Source: Bipolaris cookei (taxonomy: Eukaryota; Ascomycota; Dothideomycetes; Pleosporales; Pleosporaceae). From it: a DNA stretch of 64,000 nucleotides. The stretch spans positions 254,008 through 318,007 of the forward strand of contig NRSV01000016.1 of NCBI GenBank assembly GCA_002286855.1. The letters are read 5' to 3'. The position numbers were made by a program, and so were the translations under genes. The notes under the pieces are model-generated. The model worked only from the letters and a program-made list of their open reading frames with translations, made no database searches and was not told where the DNA came from. Shown here piece by piece: positions 21,001-31,134 of this stretch. How positions within the stretch are numbered: the first letter of the stretch is position 1; each line of letters begins with the position of its first letter.

Positions 21001-22616
21001 TTGGCTTGGACGTTGCCGTGCGGTACTGCAGGTATTGAAGCAGCAATTGCTTGCTGCACCTGGGATATACCAGTTCCGACGCGACTGAGTGATGAAGACG
21101 TGCTTTAAGAATTAGTAACTACCGGGGTAATTCGTGAAGGAACTTACTCGCCATCTTCTGGCACTTGAGAAGAATTTGGTGGACCAGCAAAACTTGGCGA
21201 TCGACTCAAAACATCATGAGTATCACTGTCCCTATGTATATGGTACAAAGCGTCTACCAAGCCATAAATCTGAAAAAGAAGTTCCATGATGATATCTTCA
21301 TTGAGGGTTGGCTTCGGATTCTGGGCCCAAAACGTCCGCAGGTTGCCGCCATCTGCCCACTGGAAAAATAGGTAATACCGATCGCTGTGTTTGCAAGCGG
21401 CAATGCCACGTAGAATATGATCATGGTTCAATTTGTTGAAATTTGCGCAAGCAACTGCCTCCCGAATCCACTCCTCCTCGATTGCATAGTCACTTCCTGG
21501 TCGATTTTTCAGTTGTTTGACGGCGATCTGACAACGCCCTGTGTCCTGTTCATCATTCCATTAGCCCACTCAACGGATATACAATATTATGCCCGGGAGT
21601 ACATGGCATACTTTTGAAACCTCATTCTGATATTCTGTTAAGATTTCGCCCTTAAAGACATCGCTGAAATGACCGGAACCCTGAATTTCTGAATTGTCTA
21701 GCTTGACGAGAGGTAAGATTATGCTCTAATCATACTTCTTAGGGCAATCTATAGGTAAATCAAGAACCGGCATTGAGAATTGCCACTGGGAATTGTAGAA
21801 CGATCGTCGTGTCGGAGGCGTCCAAGGATATTGGTGGAATACATCTAGGAACCCATTGTGCTGACACTCCGAATGAGCAGGGACATGGTACCCATCACGT
21901 GATTTTATTTTGCATTTGTCCATTGATTCGACTGGAAGTGATGCATCGCTGAAGCCCTTAGAATCTTTTTGGAATTCTTTCAGTGCTCGAACCACGTGTG
22001 CGTCGTCGTGCAAACTATAGAGAAGCGTAGCGAAGACTTTGATATTCGTACGAGCGTATTGTCGTACATCCTCGGTTTCGTTCCGCAATACTTCATTGAT
22101 GTCATCATCTGAAAGACGTTTTCGGAGCAGAGAGATAGGGAAACACTTCTTGCAATCAGGTATGCCCATAAACGTGTTTGACTCTACCAGCTGCTCCCTT
22201 AGGGTTGAGATGGATAACATGCTCTCAACACTTCCGTTTGAACGGGGTCGATCGTCTGTAACGAGCGAGTGGTATTCGAGGTTTCCATAATCTGAAAGAC
22301 TACGTCGGCTTTCTGCATGACTGTGGCGGAGCACGGATGCGTTGCGCGCCGTATCAGGGCTCGGTGCTTTAAGCGCTGAAGAGGACGACATTATTTTATT
22401 GTCCTTTTGGCCAATTACTTTTTTTTGGAGAAGTGTATCTTTTGAGTAATAAGCACTAACTTTATGAACGATGCCTTCTCGGCCTATGTCGGGCTTGACT
22501 GAAGCACCTGGAGGCGAATCGTTGTCTTGATCTTTCTTTACTCTACTCGAATTCTTCTTTGACAAAATCTTTGTTCTGAAAGTACTCGAAATGCGGTCCT
22601 TGATTGAAGATTTCAT
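18063..22616 (-). CDS. Protein kinase-HET domain fusion protein, with one in-frame TAG
   Basis: Five exons: 21612-22616, 21148-21545, 19452-21084, 18820-19400 and 18063-18771; introns of 48-66 bp all keep frame. Total 1442 codons with stop. Residues 1-296 are an uncharacterised, partly disordered N-terminus. A Ser/Thr kinase follows: Gly loop GSGHFSDV (313-320), IAVK (Lys345), HGDIKPEN (about 526-533), DLG (about 551), YEPPEAV and DIWAIGC. The C-terminal half is a HET domain: exon 3-4 joining restores YVAFSHPWG (about 1006-1014), then LWIDSLCILQ, and late in exon 5 PSWSWMAWAG. HET domains drive heterokaryon incompatibility and cell death; kinase regulation of it here is inferred. An in-frame TAG at 21726-21728 (codon 297) interrupts an otherwise intact gene, so this allele may be null. 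The frame is unchanged across the TAG and no consistent intron removes it. Confidence 0.82.
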
Positions 22617-23167
22617 GTAGGCGACGGAAGACGCGCTCGCTTGCAGATTGTTTTAGGTTGGTGTATTAAAAGGACTGGACTGCGACTCGAGACTCAAGTG
22701 CAGCACAACGGATCGCATACCCTAGGCTCTTAAAGTGGCTTCTATAACTTTCAGCTGTGGGATTCAGAGAGTTCGCGTAAGGTGATAAGGCTGAAAACTC
22801 CGCATAAGTTAAGCGCTGTGGCGTACCATCTGCCAATGAAACGTAGCGTTCCATACGTCTGATATATTATGTGGCAGGAATACACCAATCACTGAAATGG
22901 AGGACCTAGGAAGTGGCCAGGCTCTGCCGAGTAGATAAGGAATCTTGGATGTGGCAATGAGCTGCTTTCAATACACCATCTTGGTCCACTCAGGCGGATC
23001 CGCGTGAGCGTACCGAATAGTAGGTAGCGGGCTTTATTTTTGGGCAACCCGATCATAGCAGATCACGATCATTACCAGATAGTATCAAGATCAGCTACGA
23101 ATTATTGTTCACTAGTTAGTGCTGAAGAGAGATCGTTGCAAACTAGAACAGTTCAACATAATACGTA
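22617..23167. other. Intergenic, upstream of the kinase-HET gene
   Basis: Contains a 62-codon open frame on the minus strand (22666-22854) without domain or splice link to the neighbouring gene. Otherwise nothing recognised. Confidence 0.4.
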
Positions 23168-23922
23168 CTGTCTTGGGGCGCCCAACGGGCCATTCCGGCC
23201 AACGAGCCACCCCAACGATAGGTTGACGATAGAAAAATGAAGCTGTAGACACCCACATAAAAACTATGATCACGAGATTCTCTGGTGTATTGCTATATAG
23301 ATCCTTGTGTATTGATTGTACTATTTACATTTGGTTAGTAACTGGCTGTTACGGCCGCGTCTAGTAGTTTTGGGTGGGGGAGACGCCGCCGGCGGTTCAG
23401 CGTCAGCACCACTTCGTGCAGCCGTAACACGACGACGCTTTGTCGGGTTATTTGTAGAGCTACGCGAGACTTTTCTTTTCATAGTATTTACTTTGTCGCG
23501 AGATTTTTCTGCGGTTATAGCGTCGCGTTGCTGCTTTTTGAGCGCCCGGGCAGCAGCCAGCTCTTCAGCCCGCGCTTTCTTGAGCTCGTGACGCTCCTCA
23601 GTAGCACGCTGTCGCTCTGCCCGGGCAGATTCTTGTAGCTGCTTTTGGTATAAATTTAAAATCTCATTTAGCTCTCTATCGCGAGCTTTTTGGAGTTATA
23701 GCTGCTTAACTTCGTCCTGTTTCACACGCTCGCGCGCGCGAGCTTTGCTGAGCTTCGTTAGAGACTAGAAAACTGCGCCGCCGTAGTACTCCTCGCGCTG
23801 CTGAAGATTTATAGTCTTAGTACTGTCGGTACGCTTTTCTCTTGCTGTAAGCGCTTGTTATAGACCTTAATTCTCGTAGTAGAAGAGCTCGTTTTGTACT
23901 TGTAGAAAGAGTAATGAAGCCT
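23168..23922 (-). mobile_element. Pogo/Fot1-like transposon copy C, 5'-truncated
   Basis: The left terminus CTGTCTTGGGGCGCCC follows a TA at 23166-23167. The minus strand encodes only the C-terminal part of a transposase: a block equivalent to LQVQNELLRHEN and the Lys/Arg/Ala-rich tail, with several stops. It stops abruptly at 23922, where copy D begins. The missing 5' half is not found beyond D (26102 onward is gag-like), so deletion or replacement accompanied the nesting. Confidence 0.75.
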
Positions 23923-23924
23923 TA

Positions 23925-26099
23925 CCGAGGTTGACGGCGAAACGACCCACCCACCAAATTAACACCACCATTTCAACACGCGGTAACTCCTATAAGCAGT
24001 TGACTGTGTGTGAATTACTGTGTATTCTGATGTATATGATGATGGGAGCAAGTTTAAATGCAGCGTTATTAGTCAGTGAGTAACCTCGTGACTATACATG
24101 GTACTTCTGGGCTTACCACTCTACCACCATGAGCTCAACTGAGGCTGTGATTGTAGCAATTGAATCGCTAGAGTCTGGAGGAAAACTCGGCTATCGAAAA
24201 ATTGCAGAAAAGTATGGTTGCAACTATATTACGCTTAGACGAAGACACCAAGGCGTCTCAGCCACGCGCGCTACCCGCTAGGAAAATCAGCAAGCTCTCC
24301 ATCCACAACAAGAAGTAGAGCTCCTGCGATATATTTAACGTATCACAAGGCGAGTTCTACCACCTACATGAGCTATTATACGTAATTTTGCTTCATGAGT
24401 CGCGAAGAGAGAGCTTGGAGTACATTGGGTTGATCGCTTCGTGCAGCGATATCCTGACGAGCTCATCTCAAGATGAACGACGGGCATAGACAATAATCGC
24501 CACAAGGCTGATTTAGGGAGCAAATACAGTTTTTAATTGGACCTCATACGTGAGAAGATTGAGCAGTATCGCGTCGGGGCGCGTTATATATAAAATGTGG
24601 ATGAGAAGGGCTTCATGCTTGGAGTCGTAAGTCGCTCAAAGAAGATCTTCAGCAAGACCTCATACGAGAATGGAAAGTGGAGTAGTATCATGCAGGATGG
24701 CTCTCGAGAGTGGATAATGTTGCTGGCCTGTATACGCGCTGATAGATCTTACCTTGAGCCTGCCCTCATCTATCGATCAAAGTCAAGGTCGATACAGGAC
24801 TCTTGATTACAGGCTCTCGATCTTGAAACCCATCAGGTTCGAATCTCTTCATCGCCCTCTGGCTGGAAGAACAACGAGATCGGCCTTGCGTGGCTCAGAC
24901 AGGTGTTAGATCGCAATACGAAGGCAAAAGCTCGATCTTCCTATCGATCGCTTACCGTGGATGGCCATGGACGTCACCTTACAATGGATTTCATCGATTA
25001 CTGTGATCAGAACAAGATTATCCTCGCTGTATATCCTCCCTACTCAATCCATACGCTGCAGCCTCTTGACGTCGTCATGTTCAAGCCTCTCGCTACAGCG
25101 TACTCGGCTGCGCTCTCAGACCACCTCCACAAGAGCCAGGGACTGCTCCCAGTCAAGAAAAGTAACTTCTTCCCACTTTTATGGAGTGCCTGGCAGTTAG
25201 GATTTAAGACAGTGACGGTTCTTAAGTCGTTTAAAGCTACTAGCATATGGCCAATGGAGCCAGAGCATATACTCGGGAGATTTACCCACACGCCAGCAGA
25301 AGATGACTGGAGCTCACTGTCGAGCCTCTCTGACTCTGACTGGAGAAATATGGATCAGTTAGTCCGTACTGCTGTAGCCGATAGCCAGTCAGTAGAGGCA
25401 AAGAAGCTGAGTCTTAAAGTCCATCATCTCTCTATAAACTCAAAGGGATAAAAGAGGTTCTTACTACTAAGAAGAGGCAAAATAAGTATAGTGAGCCTCT
25501 TCACCTACAGCAGAGACAGAAGTACCACGGTGGTGCCGCCTTCTGGTCTCCACGTAAGCTTAGAGAAGCACGTGCACGGGAGGTAGTGAAACGACAGGAA
25601 GAGCACGAGCAGCAGCTTTCAAAAGCTAATAAGAAGATCTAAGCTGCTGTTAGGCTGCTCCGGCAACAGGAGGTAGAGGAGAGACATGTGGTGAGAGAGG
25701 CAGCTAAGGTAGTGAGGGAGAAGGAGAGAGCGGAAGAAGCAGCTACTCGGGCAGTCCGAGTCGAAGCCCAAACCCCCAAAGGAGCGTCTCAAACTACCCA
25801 GAACAGGAAGCGCAAAGCTCCAGAAGTATCTCCATCACTTAATAAGCGCCAGAAACGTGATAGTCGCTCTACAGCTACCGCGGCGTCCACAGAGGCTGCA
25901 CCAGCTGCTCCACCTAAAACTAGCTCATGTAGCCGTACTGTACTATCAAAACTCCAAGTAAATATAGCTAGTACAAAGTAATTGCGAGTCTCTATATACT
26001 ACTCCACCACAATATCCCGTATGCATATCTATCATGGGTGGCTTTACAGCCTCATTTTTGCCGTAGTGATTTTGGTGTTGCTGGGGCGTTGCGGCACGG
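23925..26099 (+). mobile_element. Pogo/Fot1-like transposon copy D, degenerate
   Basis: TA at 23923-23924 and 26100-26101. Termini are CCGAGGTTGACGGCGAAACG (left) and CCGTGCCGCAACGCCCCAGC (right, reverse complement), only loosely alike. A transposase start would lie at 24129 (ATGAGCTCAACTGAGG). Core blocks at 24597-24806 and 24903-25451 (VDGHGRHLTMDF, LQPLDVVMFKPL) and basic tail at 25688-25981 are separated by stops. The 129-bp MITE-like insert sits in its 5' leader. The right end is inserted in a Copia-type gag fragment. Confidence 0.85.
23990..24118 (+). mobile_element. 129-bp MITE-like insert (copy 2)
   Basis: Begins CTATAAGC and ends GCTTACCA (each diverged slightly from copy 1) and is flanked by CTC on both sides (23987-23989 and 24119-24121). 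It sits just upstream of the transposase ATG of copy D. Copy B carries the uninterrupted equivalent (GATAACTCTACTAA), which is a natural empty site. Confidence 0.8.
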
Positions 26100-26101
26100 T
26101 A

Positions 26102-26454
26102 GTGTTGTTTGAACTCTTGGCAGACGGTGTAGTCGATGCGGTCAGACACCTTGTCATACTTCTTCTTCTTGGAGTCGAAGATGCTTTGCAGACTTTGGGA
26201 CTTCTGGATAGTGTCTTTGCTGGCTGAATTGGACGGCTGGTCCATTGTGAAGCTCAGTTGCTCAAGACCTTCTGGGTCGCAGTAATGCCAAACGTTGTTG
26301 CGCTTCGCCTGGTCTTCGGTCAAGTTGTACCAGTTAATCCGGTCGCTCCTAGAGTTGAGAATTGGAAGGTTATGATCACTTGTAGTGATTGTGCGGATTT
26401 TTGGGATGGTAAAATGAAATTTTTGATGCAAGAGAAGGTTCCCGGCCTCATAAC
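26102..26454 (-). mobile_element. Copia-type gag fragment, truncated by copy D
   Basis: The minus strand reads ILNSRSDRINWYNL followed by DQAKRNNVWHYCDPEG, the pattern found near the N-terminus of fungal Copia gag-pol polyproteins. The reading frame breaks off at the TA where pogo copy D is inserted. The fragment lies immediately downstream, on its own strand, of the LTR copy at 26455-26641, so that LTR is probably its 5' LTR. No protease, integrase or reverse transcriptase is present nearby. Confidence 0.6.
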
Positions 26455-26641
26455 TGTCGCACGCGTAGATGCGGTGGATTGATGTGTGTACTTTGTCTAC
26501 TATCTACCATCTTCATTTATCTGCGGTGTATAGCTATTGCCTTTTCTCTTTGAGTTGGGGGATCCTTGTTGCCGTTACAGTGGCTTGTTGCTTCGGCTCA
26601 GCTGAAGTCATTGCTTCTGCGGCCTTGCATAGGCTGCAATA
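26455..26641 (-). mobile_element. Third LTR copy of the TGTCGCA family (187 bp, internally deleted)
   Basis: On the plus strand it begins TGTCGCACGCGTAGATGCGG and ends GGCTGCAATA. The last 50 bases closely match the end of the 9907-10228 copy (CTGAAG-CATTGCTTCTG, CATAGGCTGC). It has only one of the two GCACGCGTA repeats and lacks the internal part, so it is a deletion derivative. Flanks ATAAC and AGGTG show no duplication. Confidence 0.65.
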
Positions 26642-26871
26642 AGGTGTTACGGCAACCCAGCGGTTACCGTGACACATGTTGAAGAGCACATACAAATACG
26701 ATTTGATCACGCTTCCTTAACCCGTACACTATTGTTTAGTGCTTTGTTCTGACGCCCTGCAACGGACTTACAGCTTTATTACATTAATTGCTTTACTTTA
26801 TGCTATTTACCATTCACTGAAGCTGTCTTGTGATAGAATTTAACGTGCAATGAACTTTTGCCCACATGCAA

Positions 26872-28795
26872 CTAGTCAAGAAGAGAAGGAACTGGCCTAG
26901 CTGGAAAGTGCGCTTCGTAGGCTGACATGGCACGCAGAACCACGGGCTCATCGTACCTCTTTCCAACAAAAGACATTCCGAAAGGCAGGTTGATCTCATC
27001 TTGGCCCACGGGCACGTTACCAACAGGACAACGCCCGACCGCACCCAAGCGAGATGCGGCACCCTCTGTGGGCACCAGCATAACGTCAACATCATAGTGT
27101 CGGAATATGTACTCAATTCCCTCTTCATTTAGCTGCTGTTGCTGATACTTACCCCACCAATACTCAGCAGAGCTGTTTTTAGGCCCTACTTGATCGGCGG
27201 CAACAAAAGCATCCTGACAGCAAATTCCAGGAGGGAACTCAAGGTCTGCGTGGGCATCGTTGAATGAGATGATGTCAAATAAGCTTTCCATACCTGTCGT
27301 GTTGGTACGTTGGGTGGTCAAGTAATTTGCCATGTCGGTTTTGAGGTCATACTCTTCAACAAATATGTTAGTCATGAATGGTATGGAGTTGCACGTACAA
27401 AGAGATCAACTCACGGATCTGAGCGCGGCCAGCAGTGTTGCGCACAACGCCGCCGACAAATTCGTACCTCCAACGATCAGCGTTGGGCATTACAACTGGA
27501 TCTATAATTTCTGCACCCAGTGCTCTTAATTTCTCTAGGGTGGCATTTAGAGCAGGGTTGATGGCACTTCGATACCCGAACTGGGTCTGGTTCCAGAAGG
27601 GTTCTCGGGGTATACCAATGCGTAGTCCTTCAAAACCATTAGGATCCAGGAACTGCGTGTAGTTTTTTTGACGGAAAGGCTCCGCAGCCTCCGAGTAAAG
27701 GTCATCTGGATCGTGAGCCGCCATGATTTCGAGAATAGCCGCAATGTCCCAGACTGATTTGGCGAGCGGACCCGTAGTATCCTGAGAACTGGATATGGGT
27801 ATTACACCAGTTCGACTTGTTAAACCAGTCGATGGACGGAGGCCAAACAAAGCGGCTCGGCTAGCCGGACTTACGATACTGCCCTCTGTATCCGTACCTA
27901 GAGATGCGGCAGCAAAGCCAGCAGATACAGCTACGGCGGGGCCACCAGAACTACCGCTTGGATCTCCACCAGCAGCAAACCCGCCTTTGACGTAGGCGGC
28001 CGACATGCGGCCACCACGTGCGCTCCAAGCAGAAGCGTTGTTCGCACCCCGCTGTCCAGACCACTGTGGATTCTGGTCAGTATTCTCGTTTTGTAATCTT
28101 CAGTGCATGCGCAGGATGGTGCGAGCGATACTTACTTCGTCCTGATTCGCTTTGCCAAGGATAATGGCACCAGCATTGCGCAACTTCTTCACAACAAATG
28201 CGTCGGACTTTGCATGAGAACCCTGTAAAAGGGCATAAGATCCCGCTGTAGTGTTCATGCCGAGTTCTGGATCAGTGTTGTACGCTACACAAAATTATAC
28301 CATTAGCATTGATATTTATATACAAACAATTAGGAGAATTGGAAAATGATACATACCATCCTTAACGACAATAGGAAGACCGTGGATTGCACTGCGAACT
28401 GTACCATTGGCACGCTCGGCATCCAATTCCCTCGCAATTTTGTGGGCAGTTGGAGCGATCTCAATTAGTGAGCGAAGAGTTAAGCCTATGCAGATAAATC
28501 ACTTGTCATTATGAGATTCCAAAATGATACCCATCCGATAGCTTGGAAAGTTGACTTTACCTTCATGATCATTCGCGGCGAGACGTTGGATGTAAGCGTC
28601 AACCAGATCGAGAGAGGTCAAGGTTCCATTCGCCAATGCAGCGGAGATGGTTTTCGCGGAAGCGACTAACAAGTCTATTCCGTTCAAAGACACCGGGTAC
28701 GGTTTAGTAGAGCCCTTAGTAGAAAAAGAGGTTTCGGCCGCAACGAGCGCGGAAGAAAGTACTAGCAAGTGGCTGAGTACGATTAGAATCCCCAT
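26872..28795 (-). CDS. Secreted amidase (amidase signature family)
   Basis: Five exons: 28561-28795, 28357-28485, 28136-28284, 27415-28072 and 26872-27353, giving 550 aa. The start at 28795 begins a signal peptide (MGILIVLSHLLVLSSALVAA); an upstream in-frame ATG at 28849 is less likely. The Ser-cisSer-Lys machinery is visible: Lys in LPIVVKD, the Gly/Ser-rich signature GGDPSGSSGGPAVAVSAG, and SLGTDTEGS. These enzymes hydrolyse R-CONH2 to the acid and ammonia. The C-terminal LPFGMSFVGKRYDEP block is also typical. Two nitrilases and an MFS transporter lie next to it. The substrate cannot be predicted. The exon 4-5 junction (Gln codon) is the least certain. Confidence 0.87.
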
Positions 28796-29525
28796 GGCTA
28801 TGGAAGTGTTGGCTTGTGGTGGATATAGATGCATGGAAAGACGGTGCACGTTATGTATTTATAGTTTTATGGGTTTTCTTAGCTTTCTTGGGGGATTTAT
28901 CTAAGAAGTGCTGATACGTGAAGATAATAGTTTTGTTATCTGGGCGCCAAGTGATTTGCATTACCTAAATCATTCCACTCGGGGAGCCCTCGTCTTTCCA
29001 CTAGTCATATCTGATTGCTGTCTGAAGTTTAAAGGTTCAAAGCCTCATTGCGCAGAGATAAGGCTAATAGAAGCCGCCGGCGGTATTACGATAACTGTTG
29101 AAAATACTCCGATCACTTGTCACGAGGACGCTAGGTCACATGACTTGGCGCCGCCCTCCTATTATTATTACTATTATTATTATTATTCCATTAAAGTATA
29201 TACGCAGCCAGGGACTCTGAAAGACTTTGGCCAAAGGCCATTCTATGGGGTTTGTTTACAATAGGAGAGTTTTGACTGTATAGTGCGGCTATTGTGCTTC
29301 GGCCTTTGTCTAGTTAAGCAATAGCTATTGCTTGCTAGACGCCTGTTGCTAAAGAGCAGTTCGATAACAGAAAGAGATGTTAGATAGCAAGGCAATTCTC
29401 CAGCGGGCTCTTTTTTAGGGCAAAATAAAAAGTTCGACTATTTAGTTTTAATGAGTAACTCTCTTGTTCAAAGGGTAGCTCTTTGGTATGGGCAGTTTGG
29501 ATGGTTGGTAGCCATAAAATGGCGG
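28796..29525. other. Intergenic with a trinucleotide repeat
   Basis: 5' flank of the amidase gene. A (TTA)n/(ATT)n microsatellite occupies 29160-29187. No other gene recognised. Confidence 0.5.
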
Positions 29526-29602
29526 TGAGGGGAGGAGGACTCGAACCTCTGACCTCTGCGAACAGAGTTGCTCCAGACGTTTTACCACTGCGCCATCCCC
29601 CT
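29526..29602 (-). tRNA. tRNA-like gene, anticodon not assigned
   Basis: The minus strand holds a consensus A box (TGGCGCAGTGG) and a perfect B box (GGTTCGAGTCC) at tRNA spacing. A largely pairing acceptor stem (AGGGGGA with TCCCCTC) and a downstream TTTT follow. The anticodon region does not fold into a normal 5-bp stem and 7-nt loop; instead CTCTG-TTCG-CAGAG forms a tight hairpin. It may be a tRNA pseudogene, a tRNA with a short intron or insert, or a tRNA-derived element. Confidence 0.5.
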
Positions 29603-29910
29603 TGGCGCCGCCCTATATCAGCCGAGCTATACATAGTTAGCAATCTACACACTCAACAACCAGTTTTAGTCTCAACAGAACCATCCATTACACAATCATA
29701 CTATGGAAAAGGACCTAATTTTAACAATAATGTTGTTACTTTGGAACGAGCTTCCCTTTTTATACGACAAAGAGCTTCACAATAATGTATGGTACACAAT
29801 CTAAATAAAATTTTATAATTCGAAATCATCTCCTTTCTCTATATCTATCTACGAAGAAACTACTTTTAGACATAGGCCACATGGACAGTCCAAAACGACG
29901 CAAAATTTAC

Positions 29911-31134
29911 CTAAACTGTTGACATATTCCTGAGCTGGTCAAGCGTCACCTGATGCCAGGGAATGTTGCTACCCATGTCCTGGGGAATATATGTAGGGAA
30001 TCCAAGGTTAATGTTCTGGAAAGTTGCCCACGAAGCCAGATTATCGGCATTGTACTCAGTTCTCGGAAAGGCGGTAGAGTTGACAGATCTGTAAATAATT
30101 GGGACGTTTTCGTATGAATCATCGTCTTTGTTTCGAGTCCACCGCGGGTTAGCTCCACCAGGGTAGATAGTAGAAGATCCAATACTCGTCAAAACGAATG
30201 ATGTCTGGCCAATGTTGGCGTAGGCGTGCGCGAGGGAAGTAATGACTTCTGAAGCTTCGTAATCCAGGGTCATATTGCCAAACGGCGGGGTTAAACTTCG
30301 GTTTTTGTTAGTAAATGTAATTCAGAGATGATCCATTTTTTACTCACGGCCAGGCACCAATGTGTATATCTTCGGTCTGAGCTTGCATAATGAAGTTGGC
30401 TTCTGGATACGTGTGCTCGGCGCAGGAAAGCATTCCGATACGCCCAATAGGAGTGGATACGACGCGGAGATCCTCGAGCTTTCCATCGGTCCACAGCTCA
30501 CGCTCGCGGCCCCCAGGTCGAATCTTGTGTCTATGAATCAAGATTTCTCCGCTTGGTGAGATTAGTAGCTGGGACATGAAGAGATGAACGGTGTCCTTTT
30601 CCGAGATAGAAACAGCCTTCGCAAGATTAGTCAAATGTTCTAAAATGCAGGCCAATTTAGGTGCTTTACCAGGTAAATCTCGTTATCGATTGCGCCCTGG
30701 ATGAGTTTTCTCCAGTTGGCATCTCCAGCAACAATCGAGTTGTCGATATAGTCTACCGCATGCTTCTGGAGCCACGAGTTGGGATGATCCTCGTTGATGA
30801 CACCCTTTGGGTACCCGGGGAACCAGACTTCCGGGAAGGCAACAAGGCGTGCACCGTTTTCAGCTGCTTGTTTTATGTACTCAAGGCCAAGGTCGACAGT
30901 GGCGTTAATGTCGAACTTGACTCCATCCCAATTCTTGCTCAGGATTGGCAATGGCCAATTCACTGGAGGGGCACGGACAGCGGCAAGTGTGATGTTGCTA
31001 AGATTCCACTTGGACACAATATCCTCGTCTGAACGTTTTGCCGATTGCGACGGCAAGCTATGGGTAATCGGAGAAGCCACGGTCAAGGTCGCCGTGAGGG
31101 CAATTGCAAGGGCGGTACGTATGGAGAAAGCCAT
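29911..31134 (-). CDS. Nitrilase-superfamily hydrolase with signal peptide
   Basis: Three exons: 30670-31134, 30348-30616 and 29911-30295, introns 53 and 52 bp, 372 aa. The N-terminus is a likely signal peptide (MAFSIRTALAIALTATLTVA), unusual because fungal nitrilases are normally cytosolic. The Glu-Lys-Cys triad is visible: Glu in VAFPEVWFPGYP, Lys in HRHKIRP, Cys in GMLSCAEHTYPE. True nitrilases usually read CWEH; here it is CAEH. Family members hydrolyse nitriles (or cyanide) to acids or amides plus ammonia. Its location between the amidase and a second nitrilase suggests a joint role, which is inference. Confidence 0.85.

Noticed and set aside
21680..21745. A short intron removing the in-frame TAG of the kinase-HET gene
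   Set aside because: The only donor-like GTATGA (after AAGAA) leaves phase 2, and no acceptor before the glycine loop restores the frame. The reading frame is already continuous across the TAG.
22666..22854. 62-codon open frame upstream of the kinase-HET gene
   Set aside because: No recognisable domain, and no donor/acceptor pair joins it to the downstream gene.
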